Origin: Candidatus Fimadaptatus faecigallinarum
Lineage (GTDB): Bacteria; Bacillota; Clostridia; Christensenellales; Aristaeellaceae
DNA: 64,000 bases
Reading direction: 5' to 3'
Assembly (NCBI GenBank): GCA_018714445.1
Contig: DVNK01000027.1
Location: 1-64,000, forward strand
The translations under genes and the position numbers were made by a program. Within the stretch, counting starts at the first letter, position 1. Each line of letters begins with the position of its first letter. The notes under the pieces were generated by a model. That model made no database searches and was not told the origin of the DNA. It saw only the letters and a program-made list of their open reading frames with translations. Below are positions 26,396 to 35,397 of the stretch, piece by piece.

Positions 26396-27138
26396 ATCAT
26401 TTCCCTTATCGCGCCCACGCGCGCGCTGTCCACCATGTCAAAGCTGTCCTCGGGTGGATATAGCGCTCCGCCGAAGTGTATCGCCGCATTGCCGGTGCAC
26501 GACGCGTCGCGCTGGGCCGACTTGGCTGACATGTGCGCCTGCGTGCAGCCGGTCGCGCGCAGCACCGAGCGTATGTTGCGGGCGTTTATGCCGGCGCCAG
26601 GCAATATCTCAATGCGTCCGGCGGCGTATTCCACCATGTCGGCGATCACGTCCAGGCCCAGCGGCGCGGACGGCATCTGACCGCTGGTCAGCACGCGGTC
26701 CACGCCCAGCTGTATCAGCGCATCCAGCGCCGCGCGCCAGTCGGGCACCACGTCTATCGCGCGATGGAACACCGCCTGTGCACCCATGTCGTGGGCTATA
26801 GCGGTCAGTCGGGCATTGCGCTCGACGTCGGGCGTGCCCTCGGACGTGAGGCAGCCGAATACTATGCCTGCCGCGCCGGCCTCTATCAGCGCGCGCGCGT
26901 CCTGCTCCATCGACTCGAACTCGCGCGCCGTATAGCAGAACCCGCCTGCGCGCGGCCGTATCATGGCCATTATCGGTATCTTGCAGGTTTGTGCGGCGAT
27001 GCGCACCGTGCCCAGGCTGGGCGTCAGTCCGCCCAGGAACAGCGCCGAGTTCAATTCCACCCTGTCGGCGCCGCCGCGCTCAGCTTCCACGCAGTCGTCG
27101 GCCGAACCGCAGCAGATCTCAAGCAGTATGCGTTCCAT
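26392..27138 (-). CDS. cutC: CutC-family protein
   Basis: A 248-residue TIM-barrel protein of the CutC family: it starts MERILLEICCGSADDC and has ELNSALFLGGLTPS, PIMAMIRPRAGGFCY and GGADRVEL motifs found across the family. CutC was first linked to copper handling, but that role is doubtful in many bacteria, and here it lies in a sugar operon between a ROK regulator and a sialidase-like gene. A sugar-related enzyme role is therefore possible (inference). The start is ATG 27138, 21 bases after the ROK stop. Confidence 0.88.
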   Translation of the reverse strand: MERILLEICCGSADDCVEAERGGADRVELNSALFLGGLTPSLGTVRIAAQTCKIPIMAMIRPRAGGFCYTAREFESMEQDARALIEAGAAGIVFGCLTSEGTPDVERNARLTAIAHDMGAQAVFHRAIDVVPDWRAALDALIQLGVDRVLTSGQMPSAPLGLDVIADMVEYAAGRIEILPGAGINARNIRSVLRATGCTQAHMSAKSAQRDASCTGNAAIHFGGALYPPEDSFDMVDSARVGAIREMI

Positions 27139-27159
27139 GGCATCGACCTCCTTCGTATG

Positions 27160-28314
27160 TCAGATGGCTATCTGTTCGTTTATCAGCGCGTGTATCGCGG
27201 CGCGCATTGCGACTATGGCCGTGCCGGTCACGCAGGCTTCCTCGTAGTTTTCGCCGATTATGACGCGGTTCTCGGGCAGCGCGTCGCGTATGTAGGGCGC
27301 GAGCTTAGGTATCAGCGTGCCGCCCAGTATAATGCTGCGCGGGTCGCATACGCCGTCTATCATGTGGATTATGAAGCCCAGATAGCGCTTGAAGTCGTCG
27401 ACTATCTCGCGCGCCCAGGGCTTATCGATGTTGGACACTATCGCGCTGACTGAGTCTATCGTGGGGTCATTGCGAGCGGCGCGCTCTATCAGTGCGGATT
27501 CGATAATGTGCTGGTGGAGCGTGGTCTGGGCGGGCGAGTCGGCGACGATCGGCACGCGCTCTATTTCGCCGGCGCGACTCTTGTCGCCGCGCATCACGCG
27601 GCCCGACACGGTCGCGGCCACGCCCACGCCGGTGCCCACCATAAGATATACGGTATCCACGGCATCGGACAGCCCGCGCCGGGCTTTTTCGCCTATCAGG
27701 CAGGCCTTGACGTCGTTTTCGATCCACACCGGCAGCTCAAACTCGCGCTGGAACGCGCTGCGCAGATCGACGTCGGCCCAGTGCATCTGGTCGGATTTGA
27801 CGACGCGGCCGGCGTCGGGGTCGACTATGCCGGCGCACGACACGCCCAGCGCACACACGCACTTCCAGTCGCGCACCAGGTAGCGCGGTATGCTCTTATA
27901 CAGGTCATGGCTCAGCTGCGCCAGCTCATCGGGCGAATATGTGCGGCGTTCCAGCTTGAGTATGTCGGAGTGCAGCACGTGGTTGCCGTAGTCCATCAGG
28001 CAGATGCGTATGCTGTCGTAGGTCAGGAACACGCCGAACGTGTATATGCCATCCTGCTTTATGCACAGGTTGATGGCCTTGCGGCCGCGGCTGGTCTTGG
28101 GCACGGAGTCGGTTTCGTATATGAGACCGAGGTTTATCAGTGCGTTAATTATTCGGGTGATGCTGGTGGGGCTCATCTCGGTGAGGCGGACTATCTCGGT
28201 GCGGCTCACGGGCTGATACTCCTCCAGTACGCGCAGCACGGTCTGTATGTTGTAGTGCTTTACATATGATTGATTGCGTATCTTGACCGTGCGCGGCTTT
28301 TTAGAGCTGGTCAT
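27160..28314 (-). CDS. ROK-family transcriptional regulator
   Basis: A 384-residue regulator. Residues 15-75 form a MarR-like winged helix (VSRTEIVRLTEMSPTSITRI) and the rest is a ROK sugar-kinase fold with GVSCAGIVDPDAGRV and MVGTGVGVAATV. The zinc motif of ROK proteins (C-x-C-G-x2-G-C-x-E) is missing: after AGEIERVPIV the expected cysteines are absent. It is the first gene of a three-gene minus-strand operon with cutC and the sialidase-like gene, and probably controls it and perhaps the divergent GH2 gene in response to a sugar. ATG 28314 has a GAAAGGA ribosome site just before it. Confidence 0.88.
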   Translation of the reverse strand: MTSSKKPRTVKIRNQSYVKHYNIQTVLRVLEEYQPVSRTEIVRLTEMSPTSITRIINALINLGLIYETDSVPKTSRGRKAINLCIKQDGIYTFGVFLTYDSIRICLMDYGNHVLHSDILKLERRTYSPDELAQLSHDLYKSIPRYLVRDWKCVCALGVSCAGIVDPDAGRVVKSDQMHWADVDLRSAFQREFELPVWIENDVKACLIGEKARRGLSDAVDTVYLMVGTGVGVAATVSGRVMRGDKSRAGEIERVPIVADSPAQTTLHQHIIESALIERAARNDPTIDSVSAIVSNIDKPWAREIVDDFKRYLGFIIHMIDGVCDPRSIILGGTLIPKLAPYIRDALPENRVIIGENYEEACVTGTAIVAMRAAIHALINEQIAI

Positions 28315-28370
28315 GTGCGAAATCCTTTCTAATATGGGCGCGATGCGCTATTGGGCAAAAGTGCAATTTA

Positions 28371-28399
28371 ATTATACCGCATTTGCAAACGTATTGCAA
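28371..28399 (-). promoter_or_regulatory. promoter of the ROK operon
   Basis: On the minus strand: TTGCAA (28394-28399), a 17-base spacer and TATAAT (28371-28376). It lies about 57 bases before the ROK start codon. The -35 lies in the inverted repeat described next, so a bound regulator would block it. Confidence 0.7.
28383..28399. promoter_or_regulatory. candidate operator at the ROK promoter
   Basis: TTGCAAACGTATTGCAA is a near-palindrome (TTGCAA half-sites, 5-base centre) that covers the -35 box. Position suggests autoregulation by the ROK protein. A looser inverted repeat, TTGCAC...GTGCAA, lies at 28600-28624 between the two divergent genes. Confidence 0.4.
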
Positions 28400-28757
28400 C
28401 TGGCGATTTGAGCGGCTGGCGCGCGGCAATTGCCATGCGCCAGCTTAGGTGGTTTTATCAGCGCCGCCCGGCGCGGCCGGGGCAATGGCAGAGTATGAAG
28501 CCCGCCAGGCAGCTAAATGGTGGGCTAAAGTATCGTTGCATGGGATTTGCGCTCCACATTATGGCATATTATTCGATATGTTAGCACATACGGCTCCACT
28601 TGCACGTCTTGAACACGAGTGCAAATGCCAAATCAAATCCACTGCACTGTACACGGCGATAGCCGTTGCAACGATTGTATACACCGCCGCACAGACCGAA
28701 AAGTAAAGGCATATTAGCCGGATGCAATCAAAATTTACCGCAAACGGGCCAATGCCG

Positions 28758-28786
28758 TTGACATAAGCGGCGTCAGGTGTTAATAT
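28758..28786 (+). promoter_or_regulatory. promoter of the GH2 gene
   Basis: TTGACA at 28758-28763, a 17-base spacer and TAATAT at 28781-28786. The first transcribed base would be near 28793, which rules out start codons before it and supports ATG 28860. Confidence 0.75.
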
Positions 28787-28859
28787 AGTGGGCAAATCAT
28801 GCAATACATACTGCAAACTATTGAACGCGCGTGCAGAAGCCGCGCGGGAGGAGCTGAAT

Positions 28860-31523
28860 ATGAGGAGCATATCACTGAACGGCCGCTGGAACGTTGCGTT
28901 TGCGGACGGCCGCGCGGCGCAGGTAGACGTGCCGGGCTGCTTTGACAGCGTGGCGGGCCGCTGGGACGTGGCAGACGCGGTAAGCTATACCACGACGTTC
29001 ACGCTGGATGGCGGCGAAGAGTACGCGCGGCTCAGGTTTGGAGGCGTGAGCTACTACTGCGACGTATATGTAAACGACGCGCTGGTCGGTAGCCACGAGG
29101 GCATGTGGGACGGCTTTGACATCGACATAAGCGGCTGTGCGCGTCCGGGCGAGAACCGCCTGCGCATTGACGTGACCAAGCCCGGCTATCACGCGCAGGA
29201 CAGGTTCCCGCTCCGGCAGGTGTTGTCGGGGTTTGTGCCGGACGTGCTGTGCACGTTTGGCGGGCTGTGGGACGATGTGGCGCTGGAGCGTGCGGACGCG
29301 TTCTTCGTGGATGCGCACAGCGCCGCGGGCGACATGCGCGGCAAGGTCTGCCTGGACTGCGATGTGGACGCGCGCGTCGCGGGCAGCATGACGGCGCGCC
29401 TGACGATTGCCGACGCACAGGACGTCCCGGTCGCCAGCGCAACGCAAACCTGCTCAGTACAGCCGGGCCGCAGTCAGCTGAATATCAGGGCCGATATAGA
29501 GTCGCCGCGCCTCTGGTCGCCTGAGGACCCGTACCTGTACAGCTACCGCCTCGAGCTCGAGCTGGCCGGTCAGCGCGAACAGCTCGAGGGCGAACTGGGC
29601 TGCCGCGACGTGCGCGCAGAGGGCACGCATATAATGATAAACGACGCGCCGTGCTACCTGCGCGGCATACTGCACTGGGGTTACTATGACGACGCGATCA
29701 TACCCAATCCGTCGCCCGAGACGATAGACGCCGAGATAAACGCGATACGCGAATACGGCTTCAATGCGATAAAGCACTGCCTGTACATACCGCGCGAGGA
29801 GTACTTCCGCGCCGCCGACCGGGCGGGCGTGCTGCTGTGGATAGAGCTGCCGCTGTGGCTGCCCGAGCCCAGCCCGGAGCTGGAAAACCGCATACGCCGC
29901 GAGTATCCGCGCCTGCTCAGGCAGATAGCCGGGCATCCGAGCGTGTGCGCGGTGTCGCTGGGCTGCGAGCTGGATGACAGCGTGGGCGGGGGACTGCTGC
30001 GCGAGATGTACGAGCTGGCGCAGCGCACGTCGCGGGCGCTGGTGCGCGACAACTCGGGCTCGGGCGAGTGCTATGGCGGACTCCAGGTCGACTATGCCGA
30101 CTTCTTCGATTACCACTTCTATGCCGAGCTGCAGAACATGGAAAACCTGATCGAGACGTTCACGCCCGGCTGGCGCAACACGCGGCCGTGGCTGTTCGGC
30201 GAGTTCTGCGACAGCGACACGATGCGCGATCTGGCGCAGATACGCCGCGCCAAAGGTGTGGATAAACTCAACTGGGAGCTGGCCGATCACGCGCGCAATC
30301 CGATATCGCTGCTCAAGCCGGACTTCTTCCTGGGCGAGCACGACGCGCGCATGGAGCAGTCGGGCATACGCGCTGACTTCGAGCTGATACGCGCGCTGAG
30401 CTACGACCACGCGCTGACGCACCGCAAGGTCACGCTCGAACAGACCCGCGCATGCCCGGTCACGTCGGGCTACAACATAACCTCGATACGCGACGTGCCG
30501 ATAGCGACCAGCGGCATGTTCGACGACCTGATGCGTCCCAAGTTCGACGCGGCGCGGGTGCGCGCGTCCAATGCCGACGCGGTGCTGTGTCCGGCATGGG
30601 ACCTGGGGCGGATGTGGATAAATGCCGACCGCGTGAAGTCCCGCGAGCGCTACAACTTTGCCAGCGGCAGCGAGTATACGCTGCGCGTGCTGCTGAGCAA
30701 CTACGCGCACGACGCGCAGGCCGGCACGCTGACATGGAGGCTGATGCGCGGCGCCGAGCAGCTGTGCGGCGGCAGCTTTGACGGCATAGACTGCGCGCGC
30801 GGCGACGTGATACAGGCTGGCCGCATAGTGTGCACGCTGCCCGAGGTGACCCAGCCGTGCACGCTGCGGTTGGAGGCCGAGTTCAACGCCGACGGCGTGC
30901 ATACCGCCAATGACTGGCCGGTATTCGTATACCCGGCGCACACCGCGCCTGAAGGCCGGTTTGCGCTGTACGACCCGACCAACGAGTTCTTCACGCTCGA
31001 ACGCGTGCTGGACTGCGCGCGGCTGGGCGAGGGCCAGCCGGTGCCCGAAGGCACGGACGTGGTGATAACCACGCTGCTAACGCCGGCGGTGCGCGCATAT
31101 GTCGAGGCGGGCGGACGCGCGCTGCTGATGCAGCAGGAGGATGGCGTGTTGCCGGTGCGGCGCGTGGCGTTCTGGCGCGAGGGCGTGCTGCGGCAGTACG
31201 ACCACGAGATAGTGCGCCCGCTGAAGCGCGAGATGTACTGTGACGAGCTGCGCTACTTCTCGATGACGGCCACGTCGGCCATTGAGACCGACAAGCTGGC
31301 TGAGCGCGGGTTTGGCGATGCAAGGCCGATACTGCGCCGCTACGACTGCCGTGAGTGGTACGCGAGCGACTACATGCTGGAGTGCACGCTGGGCAGCGGC
31401 CGCATGGTGGCCACGACGCTGCGGCTCCAGGGCGGCATGGGCAAGCAGGCCCCGTTCATTGCCAACAATCCGGGCGCGGTGTACCTGCTGACGCGCGCGG
31501 TGGAATATCTGGCGCGCGGGTGA
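28860..31523 (+). CDS. glycoside hydrolase family 2 enzyme
   Basis: An 887-residue enzyme of the GH2 type (beta-galactosidase, glucuronidase or mannosidase). Order: sugar-binding jelly roll (1-160; WNVAFADG, VYVNDALVGSHEG), Ig-like domain (about 170-265), TIM barrel (about 265-560; YLRGILHWGYY) and C-terminal beta domains. The nucleophile is probably Glu in LFGEFCDS. The acid/base region reads SLGCELDD, where the Asn that normally precedes the Glu is replaced by Cys. No signal peptide, so cytosolic. GGGAGGAG precedes ATG 28860, after a good promoter. Substrate is open; neighbours suggest host or mucin-type glycans. Confidence 0.85.
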   Translation: MRSISLNGRWNVAFADGRAAQVDVPGCFDSVAGRWDVADAVSYTTTFTLDGGEEYARLRFGGVSYYCDVYVNDALVGSHEGMWDGFDIDISGCARPGENRLRIDVTKPGYHAQDRFPLRQVLSGFVPDVLCTFGGLWDDVALERADAFFVDAHSAAGDMRGKVCLDCDVDARVAGSMTARLTIADAQDVPVASATQTCSVQPGRSQLNIRADIESPRLWSPEDPYLYSYRLELELAGQREQLEGELGCRDVRAEGTHIMINDAPCYLRGILHWGYYDDAIIPNPSPETIDAEINAIREYGFNAIKHCLYIPREEYFRAADRAGVLLWIELPLWLPEPSPELENRIRREYPRLLRQIAGHPSVCAVSLGCELDDSVGGGLLREMYELAQRTSRALVRDNSGSGECYGGLQVDYADFFDYHFYAELQNMENLIETFTPGWRNTRPWLFGEFCDSDTMRDLAQIRRAKGVDKLNWELADHARNPISLLKPDFFLGEHDARMEQSGIRADFELIRALSYDHALTHRKVTLEQTRACPVTSGYNITSIRDVPIATSGMFDDLMRPKFDAARVRASNADAVLCPAWDLGRMWINADRVKSRERYNFASGSEYTLRVLLSNYAHDAQAGTLTWRLMRGAEQLCGGSFDGIDCARGDVIQAGRIVCTLPEVTQPCTLRLEAEFNADGVHTANDWPVFVYPAHTAPEGRFALYDPTNEFFTLERVLDCARLGEGQPVPEGTDVVITTLLTPAVRAYVEAGGRALLMQQEDGVLPVRRVAFWREGVLRQYDHEIVRPLKREMYCDELRYFSMTATSAIETDKLAERGFGDARPILRRYDCREWYASDYMLECTLGSGRMVATTLRLQGGMGKQAPFIANNPGAVYLLTRAVEYLARG

Positions 31524-31655
31524 GCGCGGATGGGTGAAGGGCGTTCGCTTTGGTAAGCGGACGGAATTTGAAGCGACCATCGCGGTTGGGCGTATTGCGA
31601 ATAAGCGATGTGCACTATGCAGGCAAAACAGGATGTGTTTTCTATGCGTAGAGTT

Positions 31656-31978
31656 GCGCCAATGCGTGCTCTGCGCCAATGCGTGTTCTGCACTAATGTG
31701 TACTTCGCACCAATGTGTGCTCCGCACCAATGTGTGCCCCGCACCAATTTGTGCCCTGCGCCAATGCGTGCTCTGCACCAATGCGTGCCCCGCACCAATG
31801 TGTGCCCCGCGCCAATGCGTGCCCTGCACCAATTTGTGCCCCGCACCAATTTGTGCTTCGCGCCAATGCGTGCTCCGCACCAATGTGTGCTCCGCACCAA
31901 TGTGTGCCCCGCGCCAATGCGTGCTCCGCACTAATGTGTGCACCACGCCAATGCGTGCCTCGCGCCGATGCGCAGAGC
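31656..31978. repeat. 17-bp tandem repeat array A (about 19 units)
   Basis: Nineteen head-to-tail units of exactly 17 bases, for example GCGCCAATGCGTGCTCC and GCACCAATGTGTGCCCC. The first 18 are well conserved; the last is degenerate. Because 17 is not a multiple of three, long frames stay open on both strands, but these are not genes. The surrounding gap 31524-32187 has no gene. Confidence 0.95.
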
Positions 31979-32187
31979 AAAAGCGATGCACACTGTGCAG
32001 GCAGCACACCGCGCGGAAGCGCTGAGCGTTATGCGCGTAAATGGCCTGCGCATGCGCGCATGACGCAAACGCAATGATGAGTGCTAACCGGGCAGGTGCG
32101 GCACAGGTATGGGCTGTGCGCGCGAATCATGTCGCGCGCGGCGCAGCTGTGCCGCAAGTCCGCCCGGCCTGTCAGGAGGATATGATT

Positions 32188-32565
32188 ATGAGCGAACTGA
32201 AGGGCAATGGCATGCACGACCTGTTCGTGCTGAACCGGTGCCGGTCGCGCCGGGCGTCGAGCTACGACCGCTCGGGCGGCAATCACGACTGGCTGGACGT
32301 GCCGTCGGGCGCGACGGTCGAGTTTGCGGATCTGCGTGGCGCGGGAATAATCCGCCACATATGGTGCACGAACTGGGTCGGCGACGCCGACTGGAACGCC
32401 GAAAAGCAGGCGCTGCGCAAGCTGGTGCTGCGCGTCTACTGGGATGACGAGGCCATGCCCAGCATAGAGGCGCCGTTGGGCGACTTCTTCGGCATGGGGT
32501 TCGGCATGCAGAAGGTGTACTGTTCGGCGGCGTTCGCGATGAACCCGGAGGATGGCGCGGCATGA
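32188..32565 (+). pseudogene. GH172 (DUF2961) family, N-terminal part, frameshifted
   Basis: A 125-residue N-terminal part of a DUF2961/GH172 protein (difructose anhydride/fructan and arabinan-type enzymes). It has the family blocks SSYDRSGGNHDWLDVPSG, GIIRHIWCTNW and SIEAPLGDFFGMGFGMQ. In the family the chain runs straight on to N-C-Y-F-P-M-P-F, but here a TGA follows and that motif begins the next frame. ATG 32188 is chosen because AGGAGGA lies 8 bases before it; ATG 32182 is too close. See the second part at 32562. Confidence 0.75.
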
Positions 32566-33320
32566 ACTGCTACTTCCCGATGCCGTTTGCGCGGCGGGCG
32601 CGGTTCACGCTGCAGAATGACTGCGACAATCCGTGCAACTTTTACTTCTATATAGACTATGAGCAGTACGACGCGCTGCCCGAACAGGATCTGGGCTACT
32701 TCCACGCGTGCTGGCGGCGCGAGCGCGACACCAACGGCTGGGCGCCGCGCGAGGCCGGCCTGCTCGACCGCGAGAAGGCCAATGTGCCGGACGAACCGGC
32801 ATGGCTGCCCAAGGCGTGGCTGCGCCGCAACACCGATGGCAAGGATAACTACGTGATACTCGACGCCGAAGGTCGGGGCAAGTTCGTGGGCTGCAACCTG
32901 AACATAGACGTGTTCGAGCGGCATGCCAACGACTGGTACGGCGAGGGCGACGACATGTTCTTCATCGATGGCGAGCCATGGCCGCCGTCGCTGCACGGCA
33001 CCGGCACCGAGGACTACTTCAGCACGGCGTTTTGTCCGACTGAGGAGTACTGCGCGCCATACAGCGGGCTTACGCTGTACAGCGGCGACCGCGCGGGCTT
33101 CAAGTGGGGCGGCAAGAACAGCATGTACCGGCTGCACGTGCTCGACCCGATATACTTTGAGCGCTCGATGGTGTTCTCGATAGAGCACGGCCATGCCAAC
33201 AAGCTGTCCAACGACTACTCGTCTACGGCGTACTGGTACCAGACCGAACCACATAAGCCGTTTGAGCCGCTGCCGGGCGTGGAAGGCCGGCTGGCGCGCG
33301 AGGACGTCCGAGAGGAATGA
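32562..33320 (+). pseudogene. GH172 (DUF2961) family, C-terminal part, frameshifted
   Basis: A 252-residue continuation starting MNCYFPMPFARRARFTLQND, with the later family blocks YVILDAEGRGKFVG, FIDGEPWPPSLHGTGTEDYF and SIEHGHANKLSNDYSS. Joined to the 125 residues before it, the length (377) matches a full GH172 protein, so one missing base near 32555-32562 explains the split. The overlap is ATGA, with GGAGG 10 bases before the second ATG, so two coupled half-proteins could in principle still be made. The next gene overlaps its end by four bases. Confidence 0.75.
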
Positions 33321-34420
33321 ATATGACATCCAAGGAACGCATGCTGACGGCGCTGAATCGGGGCAAGCCTGACCGGCTGCCAGTCACGATACACCAATGG
33401 CAGGATTACCATCTGAATCACTTCATGGGCGGCGTCAGCGACATAGAGGCCAACCGCATCTGTGGGCTGGACGCGTCGATCAACTTCTACCGCACGCTGG
33501 AGGATGCGCCCAGCCCCGACTGGCGCGTGACGGTCAGCGCCGAGCCGGGCACGGCCGACTATGCCGTAACGCGCACCACGATAACCACGCCCGAAGGCGA
33601 GCTGACCTGCTGCCACGGCGCAAATGAGATGACGACCTGGGTCACAGAGCACCTGATAAAGCGCCCGGAGGACATACGACTGCTCAAGTACATGCCGGTG
33701 CCGCGGTTTGACCGCGAGGGCGCACGGCGCAAGTATGACGAGCTGGGCGACGGCGGCATACTGCGCACATTCGTGTGTGGCGCGCAGGGCGGCTGCTGGC
33801 AGGATGCGTGCGAGCTGTTCGGCGTGGAGAATCTGATATACGCGACGGTCGACGACCCGGACTGGGTACATGAATTCATGGAACTGCTGCTGGACTGGAA
33901 GCTCAGGTACATAGAGCGCAACCTGCCCGGACTGCCGTTCGACCTGATCGAAACCGGCGGCGGCGCGGCCAGCAACACGGTGATATCGCCGGCGCTGCAT
34001 CGCGAGTTCTGCCTGCCGTACGACCGGCGGATGCATGACGCGCTGCATGCGCTGGGCTACAAGGTCGTGTACCACACCTGCGGCGGCATGACAAAGATAC
34101 TCGACCTGATAGTAGCCAATGGCTGCGACGCCTCGGAGACGCTGTCGCCGGCGTCGGTGGGCGGCGACATAGCCACCGACGAGGATGGCGAATATGTGCG
34201 CGCGACGCTGGCGCCGCATGTCGCAATGATTGGCGGCATGGACCAGTTCGGCATACTCGGCCGCGGCGATGAGCATGCGATACGCGCCGAGGTCGAGCGG
34301 CTGTTCATGGTGTTTGGCGCTCAGGGCGGCTACATCATGTCGGCCAGCGATCACTTCTTTGACGCGCCGGTCGACAAACTGCGTGGGTTTGCGCGCGCGG
34401 CGGCGGAATGCGTCTATTGA
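33317..34420 (+). CDS. uroporphyrinogen decarboxylase-fold protein (UroD-like)
   Basis: A 367-residue protein of the UroD/MtaA/CmuA superfamily: it begins SKERMLTALNRGKPDRLPV and has YKVVYHTCGGMTKILDLIV and GGMDQFGIL. True UroD acts in haem synthesis; paralogues like this one include methyltransferases for corrinoid systems and unknown enzymes. It overlaps the GH172 gene by ATGA, so its role is probably tied to sugar or glycoside breakdown rather than haem. No haem or corrinoid genes are near. Function is unknown beyond the fold. Confidence 0.8.
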   Translation: MNMTSKERMLTALNRGKPDRLPVTIHQWQDYHLNHFMGGVSDIEANRICGLDASINFYRTLEDAPSPDWRVTVSAEPGTADYAVTRTTITTPEGELTCCHGANEMTTWVTEHLIKRPEDIRLLKYMPVPRFDREGARRKYDELGDGGILRTFVCGAQGGCWQDACELFGVENLIYATVDDPDWVHEFMELLLDWKLRYIERNLPGLPFDLIETGGGAASNTVISPALHREFCLPYDRRMHDALHALGYKVVYHTCGGMTKILDLIVANGCDASETLSPASVGGDIATDEDGEYVRATLAPHVAMIGGMDQFGILGRGDEHAIRAEVERLFMVFGAQGGYIMSASDHFFDAPVDKLRGFARAAAECVY

Positions 34421-34582
34421 GCGGCGCGCGGGCTGGTGCGCCCGAATTGGACGGGTTAGAATTGTGCATGCGGGCGCGGCGGCTTTGCGGATGGCGATGA
34501 TGTGTGCCGCGGGCCGCTTGTGCCTGAAATGCTGAACGCTTGCACACGGTGCGGATGTTTTTGCGCGCTGTGTGCAGCTAGT

Positions 34583-34770
34583 ATGCGCATTGTGCGCATG
34601 TGCGCGGGTGCGGTTGCCTGAGGCGGATGGGTTGTTTGGGTATGATGCGCGTTGCGCGCATGTGCGCGGGTGCGGTTGCCTGAGGCGGATGGGTTGTTTG
34701 GGTATGATGCGCATTGCGCGCATGTGCGCGGGTGCGGCTGCCTGAGGCGGATGGGTTGTTTGTGTATGAG
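34583..34770. repeat. 62-bp tandem repeat (three copies)
   Basis: Three head-to-tail copies with a 62-base period, marked by CGGTTGCCTGAGGCGGATGG at 34611, 34673 and (with one change) 34735. Each copy also holds GCGCATGTGCGCGGGTGCGG. The gap 34421-35397 has no gene; besides this repeat it holds the palindrome, operators and promoter listed below. Confidence 0.9.
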
Positions 34771-35138
34771 CATTGCGTGCATGCGGCTGCCTCGGTAGGC
34801 AGCGCGCCACAGGGCTATGAGCAGCGCATGCGCTTTGCGCACGAAGGCGGGCGTTGATGGCGTGCAAGCTGTGCAGGGCGCTTTGATTGCGGAGAGGGTG
34901 TTATCTGCCGAGTCCTGAGCGGTATTGTGTCCATTGGCGCTCGTTGAGTCGGGCACTCCTGCGCGTTCAATGTGCTGTCGCCGCATGATGTTGCGGACGT
35001 GCGCACGATTGCTGTGCGCATGCCGCCGTTGCGGAAGACATGCGTCTGACGTCGGCGAGAGCTGTCGGGCGACTTCGGTATGCGCCGTCGAGCTGGCTGG
35101 AGCGTCGGCAGTTGCGCAACGGATGATATTCGGTTGGC

Positions 35139-35160
35139 GCAATTGTGCATGCACAATTGC
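35139..35160. repeat. 22-bp perfect palindrome
   Basis: Bases 35139-35160 form a perfect palindrome, with arms GCAATTGTGCA and TGCACAATTGC. It lies 90 bases before the LacI promoter. A protein-binding site is more likely than an RNA hairpin because there is no loop. Confidence 0.7.
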
Positions 35161-35205
35161 ACAAAGCAGCGTGAGTTGCATAACAGTGCGCACGCTGAGC
35201 ATGTT

Positions 35206-35221
35206 CTGCACGCGAGTGCAG
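35206..35221. promoter_or_regulatory. LacI-type operator, upstream copy
   Basis: CTGCACGCGAGTGCAG: perfect 6-base arms around a 4-base centre. The 14-base core TGCACGCGAGTGCA occurs again at 35366-35379. The two copies flank the LacI promoter about 159 bases apart, roughly 15 helical turns, which suits looping by a LacI tetramer. Confidence 0.6.
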
Positions 35222-35249
35222 AAATATTTTAAAAACGTGCGGAAAACTA

Positions 35250-35278
35250 TTGACACATTGACCCTTAAATGCTATGAT
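35250..35278 (+). promoter_or_regulatory. promoter of the lacI-type gene
   Basis: TTGACA at 35250-35255, a 17-base spacer and TATGAT at 35273-35278. It lies between the two operator copies. Confidence 0.8.
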
Positions 35279-35365
35279 ATAGCCATTGATTGATCAGAAT
35301 GCAACACAAACAATGCGCATTATTGCAATATCGGGCCTGACTGTGGCAAAGTTTGCACATAAGAA

Positions 35366-35379
35366 TGCACGCGAGTGCA
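35366..35379. promoter_or_regulatory. LacI-type operator, downstream copy
   Basis: TGCACGCGAGTGCA, identical to the core of the copy at 35206. It ends one base before the AAAGGAGG ribosome site of the regulator gene, so binding would block transcription or translation of its own message. Confidence 0.6.
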
Positions 35380-35397
35380 CAAAGGAGGCGGCAGCGC

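Noticed and set aside
31534-32077. Cys- or His-rich proteins encoded across array A on both strands
   Set aside because: A 17-base unit keeps several frames open; the encoded repeats are by-products, without ribosome sites or homology.
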